The notes below the pieces were generated by a model, which worked only from the letters and a program-made list of their open reading frames with translations, was not told the origin of the DNA and ran no database searches. A stretch of 49,958 nucleotides of DNA from assembly GCA_002331335.1 (NCBI GenBank), contig DCZO01000015.1, positions 130,351-180,308 of the forward strand, written 5' to 3'. Source of the DNA: Nitrospira sp. UBA2082. Its GTDB lineage: Bacteria > Nitrospirota > Nitrospiria > Nitrospirales > Nitrospiraceae. Numbering within the stretch: position 1 is the first letter of the stretch; each line of letters begins with the position of its first letter. Position numbers and translations under genes: made by a program. Shown piece by piece: positions 9,240 through 19,036 of the stretch.

Positions 9240-9719
9240 TTAGGGCCTCCGAGGACGCCGGCGGGCGCGGCGGATGACAAGACGCGGCAAAGGGTTGAGC
9301 ATCTTGACGATCGCTGTTTCGCGACGGCGCATACGCACCGCCTCTCGCGCGCTCCGTTCGTGGTCATACCCACAGAGGTGCAACACCCCGTGCACCAGCA
9401 ACGCGGCCAGTTCGTCACTCACTGATCGTCCGGACTCTTTGGCTTGGCGAAGCGCCGTTGGAACTGAGATGACAACGTCACCCAGCAGCGTCGGGCAGGG
9501 ATTATGCGACTCCCGCATGGGAAACGCCAGGACGTCTGTGGTTCGATCCTTCTTGCGGTACGTACGGTTCAATCGGCGCATGCGGCGGTCGCCCACCAGT
9601 TCCAGGCTCAGTTCCGATTGCGACTCCCCGACGGAGGCCAATATGGACTCCGCCGCGCGCGACAACGAGGCTTGCCGCTTCGCAAATCGCCGAAGCCGTA
9701 CGCGGAGATAGACAGCCAT
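9240..9719 (-). CDS. ybeY: Endoribonuclease YbeY (rRNA maturation factor)
   Basis: YbeY is a metal-dependent endoribonuclease needed for 16S rRNA 3'-end maturation and ribosome quality control. The diagnostic zinc motif H-x3-H-x5-H is intact as HGVLHLCGYDH (residues 110-120), preceded by the family phrases TDVLAFPM and LGDVVIS. The length of 159 residues is normal. The start ATG overlaps the phoH stop by one base (TAATG), a strong sign of translational coupling. The order phoH-ybeY is conserved widely. Both proteins are linked to RNA metabolism. Confidence 0.95.
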   Translation of the reverse strand: MAVYLRVRLRRFAKRQASLSRAAESILASVGESQSELSLELVGDRRMRRLNRTYRKKDRTTDVLAFPMRESHNPCPTLLGDVVISVPTALRQAKESGRSVSDELAALLVHGVLHLCGYDHERSAREAVRMRRRETAIVKMLNPLPRLVIRRARRRPRRP

Positions 9720-10771
9720 TAGTGAGATTGGCTCGAGGAGTCTCGGTGCGGTGGATTGAGTGGAGACGACTTGCGGGTCATGGAGGAAACCCCGTGTCGT
9801 CCGGCTGGCCTGGGGGCGCTGCCGGCGTCCGGCTGATGGCGATCGTAGGCCTTGATGATTTCCTGGACTAACCGATGGCGCACCACGTCCGTTTCGTTGA
9901 AATAGACGAAGGCGATGCCCTCGATATCGCTCAAGATGTCCTTGACATCGATGAGCCCGGAGACGCGATCACTCGGCAAATCCACCTGTGTGATATCGCC
10001 GGTCACGACGACTTTTGAGTGAAAGCCCAGCCGAGTCAAAAACATCTTCATTTGCTCCGCGGTGGCGTTTTGCGCCTCGTCCAGAATCACGAATGAATCG
10101 TTCAGCGTACGTCCACGCATGAACGCCAGCGGTGCGATTTCGATGTCGCCCCGTTCAATCAGGCGGTTGGCCCGTTCCATGTCCATCATGTCGAACAACG
10201 CGTCGTAGAGCGGCCGCAGGTAGGGGTTCACCTTCTCGTAAATGTCGCCCGGCAAAAAGCCGAGTTTCTCTCCGGCTTCGACCGCCGGACGGGCCAAGAT
10301 GATCCGGCTCACCTCTTTTTTCATCAACGCGCTCACCGCCATGGCCATGGCGAGATAGGTCTTGCCCGTTCCGGCAGGCCCGATGGCAATGACAACATCG
10401 TGCCGTTCGATCGCGTCGATATACGCTTTCTGTGTGGAAGTTTTAGGACCGATGAACCGTTTGTTCGTGACGATCGCCGCCTGGCTGTCGAGCACGTCCT
10501 TCACAGAGGCATCGGGACTATGCCGTAACGCGTTCAGCGCCTGCGTCACATCTTCGGCCTGCAGCGTGACACCGTCATACGTCAGCGAGGCGAGTTCGAG
10601 AAGAATGCGTTCCGCTTGGCGAACGGCTTCGGGGAGACCGTCCAGAGTGAGTTCCTCCCCGCGCGCCGACAGCCGTACACCCAGTTCTGTTTCGATCAAC
10701 TTCAAATGCCGGTCATGATGACCGAACAGAGCGGCGGTATTGGTGCCTTCTCGTAGTTTGAGCTTGCGCAC
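9719..10771 (-). CDS. PhoH-like ATPase (PhoL/YbeZ)
   Basis: This cytoplasmic P-loop ATPase of 350 residues has an N-terminal helical/KH-like region, Walker A GPAGTGKT (131-138) and Walker B FVILDEAQNA. It also has the family phrase GDITQVDLPS. PhoH proteins are helicase-like ATPases that work with YbeY in RNA processing; the downstream overlap with ybeY agrees. The start is a GTG with only distant G-rich sequence upstream, so a nearby alternative start is possible. The C-terminal 40 residues are low-complexity (Pro, Ser, His) and probably disordered. Confidence 0.92.
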   Translation of the reverse strand: MRKLKLREGTNTAALFGHHDRHLKLIETELGVRLSARGEELTLDGLPEAVRQAERILLELASLTYDGVTLQAEDVTQALNALRHSPDASVKDVLDSQAAIVTNKRFIGPKTSTQKAYIDAIERHDVVIAIGPAGTGKTYLAMAMAVSALMKKEVSRIILARPAVEAGEKLGFLPGDIYEKVNPYLRPLYDALFDMMDMERANRLIERGDIEIAPLAFMRGRTLNDSFVILDEAQNATAEQMKMFLTRLGFHSKVVVTGDITQVDLPSDRVSGLIDVKDILSDIEGIAFVYFNETDVVRHRLVQEIIKAYDRHQPDAGSAPRPAGRHGVSSMTRKSSPLNPPHRDSSSQSH

Positions 10772-10876
10772 GAGTGCGACGTTGGATCGCCCCCCTAGGA
10801 CAACTGCGAGAATTCTAACAAACGGTCGGAAGATCTGGCAAGAACCGTCGCGCTTTGATCTGAGGCAGGTCCCGAA

Positions 10877-11842
10877 TCACGAGCCGTTACCGCTGCCTGA
10901 ATTCTCTTGCGGAGCCTGCATGCTCGTCGGGACGGACAGGTCAAACTCCTGCCACGTCCTTCCTCCTTTTCCGTCGAGAGCCACGACCTTTACATGATGC
11001 GTTCCTTGGATGGCAGGAGAAGGCTTCCAGGTGAGGCGCCCCGTGGAGCGATCGATGCTCATCCCGCTGGGGGCTGTCTCTAATTCGAAGGCCACCACGT
11101 CGCCTTCAGGATCCTTTGCTTCAACCGCATATTCATATGATTCCGCATTGGCCATCATCAATGGCGTCGATAGGATTTTGGGAGGATTGTTGCCGGAGAC
11201 CAGCGGCCTCGCACGAACCGGTATACCGCCTCCATCCCGATCGTGTGGTGTAGCTTCGACGGTAACGATATCGTTCTGGGCCACATCCGTTATGTCAAAA
11301 ACATTGTCCGGCCCCTCCGACACGACTTTGTCATTCCGCAACCAGCGAAACCCGAAGTGGATGTCGTCCTGATCAGCATCGAACGCGTCCACCTTCGCCA
11401 AGAGACGGCGGCCCCCCAACGTGAAATCCTGCTCCAACGCGACGCTCTTGATGACGGGCAGCACGTTCGGAACTGCCACCGGTGATGATTGGTATGACGC
11501 ACCGCCTCCCGTGGCATCGGGAACCGTCACGACCACGTGGATCATATCGCCCCGGCGAAGGGCAGATGGATCGAAGGATGCCGCGGTCGCGCCTTGCACA
11601 GCGATTTTATTCAGGAACCATTGATACCGATAGGATGACGTCTCTCCGTGCACCCCATCCTTCTCGATTGAGACGGTCAACGGTGCGGTTCGGGCCACTG
11701 GGTTTGGAACGATCGTGACGTGTCTGATTCCGGGGAAGGACGGCTGGCCGGTAGCTTGCCGACTGACAGGTCCAGGAGCCCTGTCATCATGTCGTGAACA
11801 ACCGGAGAATGTGATCAACGCCATCAAGAGCACAAAGTACAT
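10877..11842 (-). CDS. Putative lipoprotein with Ig-like/cadherin-like domains, end of pilY1 operon
   Basis: The product (about 321 residues) starts with a hydrophobic signal ending in the lipobox-like LITFSGCS, so Cys about 15 would be lipidated. Three tandem beta-sandwich regions of about 90 residues follow, each with strands such as YRYQWFLNKI, FGFRWLRNDKV and phrases like PVIKSVAL. The last is a typical putative-Ig module with GRLTWKPSPAIQGTHHVKV and ALDGKGG. Such domains mediate protein-protein or glycan contacts outside the cell. An alternative upstream ATG at 11926 overlaps the pilY1 stop and would give a 28-residue longer, unusually long signal region; neither start has a convincing ribosome binding site. 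Its position suggests a pilus-associated or pilus-anchoring lipoprotein, which is inference. Confidence 0.7.
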   Translation of the reverse strand: MYFVLLMALITFSGCSRHDDRAPGPVSRQATGQPSFPGIRHVTIVPNPVARTAPLTVSIEKDGVHGETSSYRYQWFLNKIAVQGATAASFDPSALRRGDMIHVVVTVPDATGGGASYQSSPVAVPNVLPVIKSVALEQDFTLGGRRLLAKVDAFDADQDDIHFGFRWLRNDKVVSEGPDNVFDITDVAQNDIVTVEATPHDRDGGGIPVRARPLVSGNNPPKILSTPLMMANAESYEYAVEAKDPEGDVVAFELETAPSGMSIDRSTGRLTWKPSPAIQGTHHVKVVALDGKGGRTWQEFDLSVPTSMQAPQENSGSGNGS

Positions 11843-11910
11843 TGCGGGGATATCCACTAAGGCAGAGAGGGAACCTTCCCCCCCTGCCTTGCACAAGACG
11901 CGCTGTCTGG

Positions 11911-14900
11911 TTACATGTTGATCCATGAAGCGAAATGCGCTCTCGGATCGATCGCCAAGTTCACATCCCTTCCATCCAACGCACCGCTGCTGGTATTGAT
12001 GAACAGCTTGTACGGACTAGTCCCGTCGGCACCAGAACCGACGTGCGGAACCGCCCCGAACGCCAACCCTGAACCGAGGGATGTGGATTTATTCACATTC
12101 ACGATTCCTCCGGCTCCACTCGTCGTCCCGACGATGGGCGCCGTATGAGGACCACCCGTCTTGTAAAAGAGCGCATACAAGTTACTGCTTCCCGATGACG
12201 CGCAGACATCGTCCGTCGGCGTGAATGTGGGGAAAAACACGATGCCGCCGAACACCGTGGCGGCGCTCAGCACCCGTTCACCCACTCCAGGCCCCGACGC
12301 GGGCACAAGCCTGGTAACCCATCCGCTTGAGGAACCGACAAGGCTCATCAGCTGTGCCTGGGTGCTCACACCGGTCACACCGGTCACTTGGTTCGTCCCG
12401 GCTGTTTGCCCGCAATTCCCATATCCCACGATACAGATTTGTGCCGTCGTCACGTCGACCAGATTGCTATCGTGGCAATCCGCCACGTCATACTGCACAC
12501 AATCTCCGTTGATGACCGAATCTTTCATCCCGACAAAATATTGCGTCGTTTTATCGGTTTTGTCCGAGGCCCCGAAGTACCTCCCACTGCCGACAAAGAC
12601 CCAGGCCCTCGCTGCATCATCGACGGTAACAGTCGGTGCGGCCATAACGGGGCCCATCTCGACCGGCGTAGAGAATCCAATTTCGTCAAGCATTTCCGTC
12701 GGTACCTGGTTTCCTCCCCAATTGATCCCCCAGGAAGCAGCCGCCGTCTCTCCTCCAAACGGAAGAGCCGCTCCCATGGTCAATCGATAGACCTTGCCTC
12801 TCCACGGAAGACTTCCATCATTGATGACACGGCCGAAATATACGACATCGGTCCGGTAATCGAGATTCCGATCAAACGCAGTCATGTCGCCGATGAATGA
12901 GGCCCACGACCCGGTCTGAAAGCTGGTGACCAGGCTATTGGCGCTCCCTGGCCCTGTCTGCATATCGACCGCGAATACCGTGGCGGCTTGCGTAGCACGG
13001 CCATCGTATCCGGTAGGCCCCGACCCGGCGAGCATATACCACTTGGCATTGGCATTGTTCGTGTGATAGTCGGTAAAGGGATTAACCCGCACCACCGTCG
13101 GCACGCTTGTCGTGAGCCCGAGCGTACTATCCGAGAAGGACCAGAGCAGTTTCGGTTGGGCTTCCGGATTGGTAATATCCAACACAAAGTACGCACTGTA
13201 GAAATACCGGTCGGTTCCGCTGATGGTCACACCCATCGGCGGGCCGCCGCCTCCGGGCGTACAGGCCCCGCAACTGCCGCCTAGGCGGAACCCACCGATC
13301 AGCACTGTGCCCCATCCGTTTGGATGGTCCGTATCATTGGCGAAGATCCTGACATCCTTGACCACGGGCGGCATATCGACATAGTACACATGCTGATAGT
13401 CCGACCGCGTCAACCACTGCAAATGCGGGAGCAGCTGGTACGGGATGAATCCCCACAGCTCCTCGCCCAGTAACGGACCGCTACTGTTGTTCGTCGGCGT
13501 GCGGGTGAACCACCCGTGTTCGGTCGTTGTCGTGGTGCTCGGATCGTCTCCCGGATGGTAAAAGCCCGCATTGAAGGCGTGGAGCATCCCGTCATTGGCG
13601 CCCACATAGACCACCTGCCGGCGCGTTCGATATTTGACGAAGAACGCCGTATAGCTAGGATCTCCCTCAATAATGTCATAGCGATCCCTTGGGGCGGCCA
13701 CGATCGTCGGAGGAGCATCAACGACATCGCCGAGCTTCCAGACCTTGAGTGTCCCGCTTGACACCGGAACCTGTAGGAGCCGATCCCGCAACGCCCCCTG
13801 TTCCGCGCACGTGGCGACTTCGCACCCACGGACGAAGTTAATGATGGCATCGGCCGTGTAGGGAGCCGCTCCGGCCCGAAGATACGGACCCAGCGTTGCG
13901 GAGTTGGCCGTGCTGAACGCCATCTCCTCTCCGGCGTCGACCACGCCGTCATTATCCGTGTCGACCCAGGTCAGAATCGTCCTTGCACTCGCGTCCTTCA
14001 GCGCCAGTTGTTTCCCCGCCTCCCAGATCGGCTTGATATCGCTGAGCAGTTGGTTGCAGATCGTGCAATCCGCCTGCGTAATGACTCCATCCGAGTTCGT
14101 ATCGTCCGCAATCCCGTTCCCATCGGCGTCTGTGTACTTATCGACATACACAATACTGGTTGAGGGATCAAGGCGCGTTTTTACGATGAGATCGAGCTTG
14201 TAATCCTGCTTCCCGTCACTGATCGTATCCTCCCGCAAGTTCCCGAACCCATCGACCCAGAGACTCTGGGTGTACCCGGTCCATGTTACGTCTTTGTTCG
14301 TCAGGCTCTCTAAAGTGCTTGGATAAAAATAGGCCTGATAGAGCGCGCCCTCACCGGTGCTGGAGGTGGCCAAGACAGAAACCGCCGCGCCGGACGTGCT
14401 CTTCCTGATAATACTGGAGAGCGTCGCCAGCATCTTATCCTGAATGTCGTCCACATCAGACGACTCGAAATAGGCATCGGGGATGCCATCCGCGCCGGAC
14501 GCTCCGGTATAGTTGTTCTCTTTGTCCCACTCACCGGCGTCTGGAACGCCGTCATTATCGGCATCCTCAAATGCACCCAATCTGGCCGTTTGCGCGAGGA
14601 TACTGCGCCCATTGATAGTCCCGAAGGCAAAGAAGGTATACACCGTCACGTTCTGCATGCCGGGCAAGCAATGGCCGGTGACACCGATCACGGCAATCGT
14701 CCCATCACCGGTCCCGCTGCAAGGGCGCATATCGTTGGTGTGCGCCCAATAGGCGACGGAGTCCAAATAGCCGCTGCCATTGGTCGGGTAAATGGTCTTA
14801 TGCTCTCCTAACAAGTCACTGAATGGCGTCAATATATGGGTATTGCAAGTCCCGTCAACCGGACGGGGAGGGGCAGCACCATCACTGCCGGTGCAGTCGA

Positions 14901-16299
14901 CACCGTTGTGGGGGTTGTCCCGCAATCCGGCCGGAATGTTCTGATCCTCCGTCGGTTCTCCGTCTGTAAAGATGAGGACGAAGGTCTTACAGCAATTGAC
15001 GACCTGGGAGGTGCTCGCCCAGGCCGGCGTGTGATTGGCCCCGAAAAAGTACGGATCGCGTCCGCAGGCGCTGGCAATGTAGCCGGCCGGACAGCTTTCT
15101 GTCCCAATCAATGCGGAGACTTCACTGGCCCCGATCGACCCGACACCGGTCCCTTGAAACGCGACGCCGTTCGAGCTCCCTCCGGAAAACGCGATAGGGA
15201 ATACATAGCTGGTCGGGTAATAGGCCGAGTTGATCTGGGCCACATATCGAACCGCATCGTACAGGCTTTCCGCGAGTGGGGTGTAGGTGTCCGGGAAGGA
15301 TTCATCGACTGAATCCACCATGGCCGCCGTGTTCGTGTTGAATGTTTCGACCGTGGTGCCACTGTAATTGATCGATTGTCGTGAGCCGATGCCGGTCAAT
15401 ATCTTGATACCATCGTTGGTCGCCGAGCCGTTGAAGACGGCGAGACCGAAGCGGGCCTTGCCCCCGATCTGTTGAATCACCCCGGTCGGTTCACTGTACA
15501 TGGCGAAGGCGATTTCATTGAGTTCGGTTTCGACGAAGGCATCTCCATCCGAGAACCCAGGGTTGCCGCAGGTGGTCCCGTTCTCATCATCGATGCACAT
15601 ATCGCCGTCGCCTTCGTAGTGAATGAAGAGATTCGCTGGATTCGTGGCGTGCGTCGTGGTCGGGATTCGCCCGACATACGTCGTACTGCCGGTGCCACCG
15701 GCATAGGGAATTGCCGGTGTTGTCTCAACGCTGGTACCAAGGTTCTGCGCCTTCACGGTCGGCAACGAGGGGGTGCCGGAGGGCTTACAGGTCCCATCCG
15801 CATTGCGGACCGGCGACGCGGTCGGGTGCCAGCAATTGCCGCCCGTCATGGCCTTCTTGACCGCATCGAAGCGTCGAAAGGTAGCCCAGTTAATGAAATT
15901 GCCGTCATATTCCGTCCCGGAGCAGGCAGTATTGAGCGCGGCTTTCACTGTACCGTTCTCAAACCGGTTGTCGGTGGCGTCCCAGACATAGCACCGCAGG
16001 GGATCGGCAAACCCGTTGTACCGGGTGGTGGCCACGAAGGTCGTGACCGTGGATGTCGACCCGTCCGACAACAGTCCGCAGCTCGCGGCTTCGCAGGCCC
16101 GGTTGTTCATACTTCCCGAATTGTCCATCACGATCAGGATGTTCGGCGTCGCGATGTTTGAGACGAACGGCGGCGAGGCAGTATAGTCGGCGTTGACGCG
16201 CACGGGCACGACCGCTTGGACAACGTTCGGCACGAACCAGGCTCCGCATACGACGAATGTCAGGGTCGCAAACGTCTTGATGGTCCACCGTTGTGTCAT
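11911..16299 (-). CDS. pilY1: PilY1-like type IV pilus tip adhesin/assembly protein
   Basis: This is a 1462-residue exported protein with a signal peptide (residues 1-29). A von Willebrand A domain follows immediately: MIDAS MDNSGSMN (about 58-65), a later TPLAES threonine and LIFTDGEPTED. The second half holds the PilC/PilY1 beta-propeller, visible in VGANDGMLHAFNAG, GEELWGFIPYQLLPHL and FAVDMQTG. At least three EF-hand-like calcium loops occur: DADNDGVPDAGEWD, DADGNGIADD and DTDNDGVVDAGEE. Cysteines are many, consistent with periplasmic disulphides. PilY1 sits at the tip of type IV pili with the minor pilins and acts in adhesion, mechanosensing and priming of assembly. AGGAGG lies six bases before the ATG. 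It is preceded by fimT-pilV-pilW-pilX and a small secreted gene, the usual pilY1 context. Confidence 0.92.
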   Translation of the reverse strand: MTQRWTIKTFATLTFVVCGAWFVPNVVQAVVPVRVNADYTASPPFVSNIATPNILIVMDNSGSMNNRACEAASCGLLSDGSTSTVTTFVATTRYNGFADPLRCYVWDATDNRFENGTVKAALNTACSGTEYDGNFINWATFRRFDAVKKAMTGGNCWHPTASPVRNADGTCKPSGTPSLPTVKAQNLGTSVETTPAIPYAGGTGSTTYVGRIPTTTHATNPANLFIHYEGDGDMCIDDENGTTCGNPGFSDGDAFVETELNEIAFAMYSEPTGVIQQIGGKARFGLAVFNGSATNDGIKILTGIGSRQSINYSGTTVETFNTNTAAMVDSVDESFPDTYTPLAESLYDAVRYVAQINSAYYPTSYVFPIAFSGGSSNGVAFQGTGVGSIGASEVSALIGTESCPAGYIASACGRDPYFFGANHTPAWASTSQVVNCCKTFVLIFTDGEPTEDQNIPAGLRDNPHNGVDCTGSDGAAPPRPVDGTCNTHILTPFSDLLGEHKTIYPTNGSGYLDSVAYWAHTNDMRPCSGTGDGTIAVIGVTGHCLPGMQNVTVYTFFAFGTINGRSILAQTARLGAFEDADNDGVPDAGEWDKENNYTGASGADGIPDAYFESSDVDDIQDKMLATLSSIIRKSTSGAAVSVLATSSTGEGALYQAYFYPSTLESLTNKDVTWTGYTQSLWVDGFGNLREDTISDGKQDYKLDLIVKTRLDPSTSIVYVDKYTDADGNGIADDTNSDGVITQADCTICNQLLSDIKPIWEAGKQLALKDASARTILTWVDTDNDGVVDAGEEMAFSTANSATLGPYLRAGAAPYTADAIINFVRGCEVATCAEQGALRDRLLQVPVSSGTLKVWKLGDVVDAPPTIVAAPRDRYDIIEGDPSYTAFFVKYRTRRQVVYVGANDGMLHAFNAGFYHPGDDPSTTTTTEHGWFTRTPTNNSSGPLLGEELWGFIPYQLLPHLQWLTRSDYQHVYYVDMPPVVKDVRIFANDTDHPNGWGTVLIGGFRLGGSCGACTPGGGGPPMGVTISGTDRYFYSAYFVLDITNPEAQPKLLWSFSDSTLGLTTSVPTVVRVNPFTDYHTNNANAKWYMLAGSGPTGYDGRATQAATVFAVDMQTGPGSANSLVTSFQTGSWASFIGDMTAFDRNLDYRTDVVYFGRVINDGSLPWRGKVYRLTMGAALPFGGETAAASWGINWGGNQVPTEMLDEIGFSTPVEMGPVMAAPTVTVDDAARAWVFVGSGRYFGASDKTDKTTQYFVGMKDSVINGDCVQYDVADCHDSNLVDVTTAQICIVGYGNCGQTAGTNQVTGVTGVSTQAQLMSLVGSSSGWVTRLVPASGPGVGERVLSAATVFGGIVFFPTFTPTDDVCASSGSSNLYALFYKTGGPHTAPIVGTTSGAGGIVNVNKSTSLGSGLAFGAVPHVGSGADGTSPYKLFINTSSGALDGRDVNLAIDPRAHFASWINM

Positions 16300-16390
16300 G
16301 TCGTCCTCCTACTGCTCAGCCGCACACCTTGTGTCAACGTTGCAGGCGCAAGGTTTAGAAAACCGGTCTCGCAATTCATATTGGGCTCGC

Positions 16391-16406
16391 GGCCTCTATT
16401 GAGGCC
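16391..16406 (-). terminator. Intercistronic hairpin at the end of the small secreted gene
   Basis: GGCCTC-TATT-GAGGCC is a perfect 6-bp stem with a 4-base loop that overlaps the stop codon of the 107-residue gene upstream of pilY1. No T-run follows, so it is more likely an mRNA-stabilising or attenuating hairpin than a full terminator. It could lower pilY1 expression relative to the minor pilins. Confidence 0.35.
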
Positions 16407-16719
16407 TCATCACAACCAGCATGTCGATATCGCCGGTCTTGCTAAGGTGAAACTGCGCATCGGATCGCAGGAATACTTCCTCCAGAGCGAGTTCTTGCCC
16501 CTTGTGGTCCATGATCTTCGCGTCAAACTGGACTCGGTATTCCGTCCCGCTGATCCTAATCGACGATGTAAACACGGCATCGACCTTTCCCGTCTTGAAG
16601 CTTGCCAGGAGGGCGGCGGGCAACATCTCGGCTCCTACGGATGGCGCAACGATGGGCCAGGACACCCCTAGAACGAACGCTGCGATCACAGATCCCCTAC
16701 GCAGTCTTGCCGTGATCAT
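16396..16719 (-). CDS. Small secreted protein of the pilus operon, function unknown
   Basis: The product has 107 residues: a basic N-terminus, a hydrophobic segment (about 10-28) ending at SVGA, and a soluble remainder of about 75 residues with alternating hydrophobic strands. I do not recognise a family. The start at 16719 is supported by AGGAGGT seven bases upstream; a GTG one codon earlier is less well spaced. It lies between pilX and pilY1 in the operon, so a role in pilus assembly, perhaps as a periplasmic partner of PilY1, is plausible but only inferred. Confidence 0.6.
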   Translation of the reverse strand: MITARLRRGSVIAAFVLGVSWPIVAPSVGAEMLPAALLASFKTGKVDAVFTSSIRISGTEYRVQFDAKIMDHKGQELALEEVFLRSDAQFHLSKTGDIDMLVVMRPQ

Positions 16720-16730
16720 CACTTCACCTC

Positions 16731-17372
16731 CTAGGACGCACCGATCTGTTTCATGCAGGTTTCACCCACGGTACAGCTATAGACGGACGTGACCGTGCTC
16801 GAAGTCCCTGCCCCGGCGTTGCTGGCGACACACGTGATGCGGTAGACGATCTCTTTGAGTTCCCCCGAACCTTCCTTGCGTCGCTTGAACAAGCGATCGA
16901 TATCCCCGTTCACCGTCAGTCCAGGAATGCTCGTGATTTGCAGGTTTGGAGCCGATGCCGCGGTATCAGCATAATTTTCCCCAATCGTGTTCGGAGGGGC
17001 GGGTGAAGGAAGCGGCTGACCGGAAATTTCACTAAAGAGGGTGGCGCTGTTGGCCACCGGAATCGGTCCCGCGGGAGTCGCGTTGCTGAGAAACTCCGGC
17101 TTGATCTCTCCATAGTACAGCGCTTGCTGAATAATGTTCACCGCCGTCCCCTCGCAGGACTCTGCGGCCGTCGACATCGCTTCCTTTGTGGCGACGAATC
17201 CGGACATTCGCGTCTCAATCCCGGTGACCGTAATCGCGGAGATCGCCAGCACGACCATCAACAGCATGATGATCATGACGGTCAGCAACGCCATCCCGTG
17301 CTCGCTTGCCGCGTCGTGACTCGCTGCCCGCACACTTCTATTTTCTGCTGACCCCATCATCCATGCCCTCAC
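16731..17372 (-). CDS. pilX: PilX-like minor pilin
   Basis: This 213-residue protein has the PilX N-terminus: a cytoplasmic leader, then GMALLTVMIIMLLMVVLAISAI, a long hydrophobic helix (here residues about 26-47) that lacks the usual Glu5, as in PilX/GspK-type subunits. The following phrase GIETRMSGFVATKEAM resembles the PilX N-terminal domain. The remainder is a variable extracellular domain with a C-terminal pair of cysteines. The start is GTG, overlapping the pilW stop (GTGA) and preceded by AAGGA. It is expected to join the tip complex with PilV, PilW and PilY1. Confidence 0.82.
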   Translation of the reverse strand: MRAWMMGSAENRSVRAASHDAASEHGMALLTVMIIMLLMVVLAISAITVTGIETRMSGFVATKEAMSTAAESCEGTAVNIIQQALYYGEIKPEFLSNATPAGPIPVANSATLFSEISGQPLPSPAPPNTIGENYADTAASAPNLQITSIPGLTVNGDIDRLFKRRKEGSGELKEIVYRITCVASNAGAGTSSTVTSVYSCTVGETCMKQIGAS

Positions 17373-18481
17373 ATATTCCTTGGCTGAAGAATTCTCATCA
17401 CGACCCGACGTCTCACCTTTGAGTAGTCCGACGCGTTATACCCGGGATCGGCTGAAGGATTGTGGTCGCTGACAATCACCGGTCCACTATTGACTCCCGG
17501 CGTATTGATTTCACTGAATCCTTGGTCCTGCATCATCTGCCTACCCACCACGCTCACCTGGACTTGTTTGATGGTCTCGGGCGACATCGGTGGCAGATTC
17601 CAGGCGCTGTTCGTGACAAAGTCATTGATCGACGGCCCGCTCGTCGGATTGACACCATCGATTTCATCGACCAGACCATCCGGCGACAGCGGATTCGGCG
17701 CGGCCGTACTGCAGCCGTCGCATCCGTATGAGAACTGGATGTCCTCGATTCCATCGACTAACACCACTCCATTCCTGGTCAAGCAGGGCGTGTTTCCAGT
17801 TCCGCAAGTCGCCGCCGCGGTAGACACCGCATAGGTCACGCATTGCAGTAAGAACACCCGCGACCCCGCGGGAAATTTCCCCTCAATGTTGCTGGAGAGC
17901 GTGAGTGAGGTGGCGTTGACCGCGGACACAGCCCTGACCCCGCCTCCACCGATTGAGACCACGGACCCGACGACTAACCCTTGACTGACCATGTCGGTGA
18001 TGGCCGCCGCGGCCATAGGCAGCGCATTAAAGGGAACCGGGTCAATCCCTGTTCCTCCTACATTGGCCGAGAGCACCCAGGGTGTCACCACATCGGCGAG
18101 TACCGGCACGACCATCGAAATACTATCGGGGCCAGTATCAGCCCCTGCGGCATTCTGATCCATCGGGCGAATTCCCGCCGGGCGGGAAACCGTCCCATTC
18201 GGAATGCTGCACGCTCCGACTGTCGGTGCACCAGGAGCACTCGCCACATAGTTATAGCTGGCCAGCCGCACATCCTGAGCCAGCAGTTCCATCGCCAACC
18301 TGACATTCTGTTGAGTCTCGACCACTTGGTCGTTCACCGTGGTGGCTTTTTGGTTCATGATCAGCATGGAAAACGCCGCGCCAATGATGACCAGCCCTAC
18401 GGAGACGGCGATCATCAACTCAATGAGCGTCAGACCGGATTCATGGTGAATGTGGCCTCTAGGCGCCTTGTCAGTTTTCAT
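17369..18481 (-). CDS. pilW: PilW-like minor pilin
   Basis: The prepilin has a 15-residue leader and the class III cleavage motif SG-LTLIELMIAVSVG, with Glu at position +5 of the mature protein. At 370 residues it is long, as usual for PilW, and most of it is a secreted domain with several Cys pairs (for example YGCDGCST and CATCGTGNTPC-like segments). The start at 18481 is chosen because GGGGGAG lies about ten bases upstream; the frame is open further but without pilin features. The downstream pilX start overlaps the stop. It is processed by the prepilin peptidase encoded at 26.5-27.2 kb or a paralogue. Confidence 0.85.
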   Translation of the reverse strand: MKTDKAPRGHIHHESGLTLIELMIAVSVGLVIIGAAFSMLIMNQKATTVNDQVVETQQNVRLAMELLAQDVRLASYNYVASAPGAPTVGACSIPNGTVSRPAGIRPMDQNAAGADTGPDSISMVVPVLADVVTPWVLSANVGGTGIDPVPFNALPMAAAAITDMVSQGLVVGSVVSIGGGGVRAVSAVNATSLTLSSNIEGKFPAGSRVFLLQCVTYAVSTAAATCGTGNTPCLTRNGVVLVDGIEDIQFSYGCDGCSTAAPNPLSPDGLVDEIDGVNPTSGPSINDFVTNSAWNLPPMSPETIKQVQVSVVGRQMMQDQGFSEINTPGVNSGPVIVSDHNPSADPGYNASDYSKVRRRVVMRILQPRNM

Positions 18482-18503
18482 GCGATCGAATCTCCCCCTA
18501 CGA

Positions 18504-19019
18504 TCACTCTGGAGCGATAACGGTCCGAAAGGTCGCGCTCTTGGACTGAACTGACGTGCCCCCCGCCGTTGACGCATTCCATGTCACCGTGACCACCACA
18601 TCGAGACGATTTAAGGACGGCACCCCCGTGGTCGGATCCGGGTCGATTCGGACGGCCGTCACAGTGCCCCGCACACCGTTGATGCCGGACGCCGTCAGGG
18701 CCGTGCGCCACTGTTGACAATCGGCAAGAGCCTGTCGTTGCGCCGTGGTCGTTTGTGGGCAGGGTGTTGAGGCTGCTGTGTTAATGTTATGGTAGTCTAA
18801 AACCCTTTGCCGATTACTCTGTATCCGCTCAACCATTTCGACTCCGAAATTCGTTACCCCGGTTTTTTCCTTCGACTCGGCATTCCTTGCTAAAGAGACT
18901 GCTTGAAATCCGGCGAGCCCCATGAGCGAGACGGTCAGAATCGCTCCAGCGATCAACGCTTCGACCATCGTGAAGCCGCACTCAGTTTCGATCGTATCCA
19001 GATGTCTCATGACAACCAT
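18504..19019 (-). CDS. pilV: PilV-like minor pilin
   Basis: This is a prepilin of about 171 residues with leader MVVMRHLDTIETEC and cleavage motif CG-FTMVEALIAGAILTVSL, with Glu+5 intact. The frame extends far upstream, but that part overlaps the preceding fimT/gspH gene in another frame and carries no pilin features. The ATG at 19019 with AGAGG just upstream, or the ATG at 19010 with better spacing, is the real start. After the N-terminal helix comes a PilV-type domain with one Cys pair. It acts with PilW, PilX and PilY1 in the priming and tip complex. Confidence 0.82.
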   Translation of the reverse strand: MVVMRHLDTIETECGFTMVEALIAGAILTVSLMGLAGFQAVSLARNAESKEKTGVTNFGVEMVERIQSNRQRVLDYHNINTAASTPCPQTTTAQRQALADCQQWRTALTASGINGVRGTVTAVRIDPDPTTGVPSLNRLDVVVTVTWNASTAGGTSVQSKSATFRTVIAPE

Positions 19020-19036
19020 TATCCTCTGCGATGACC

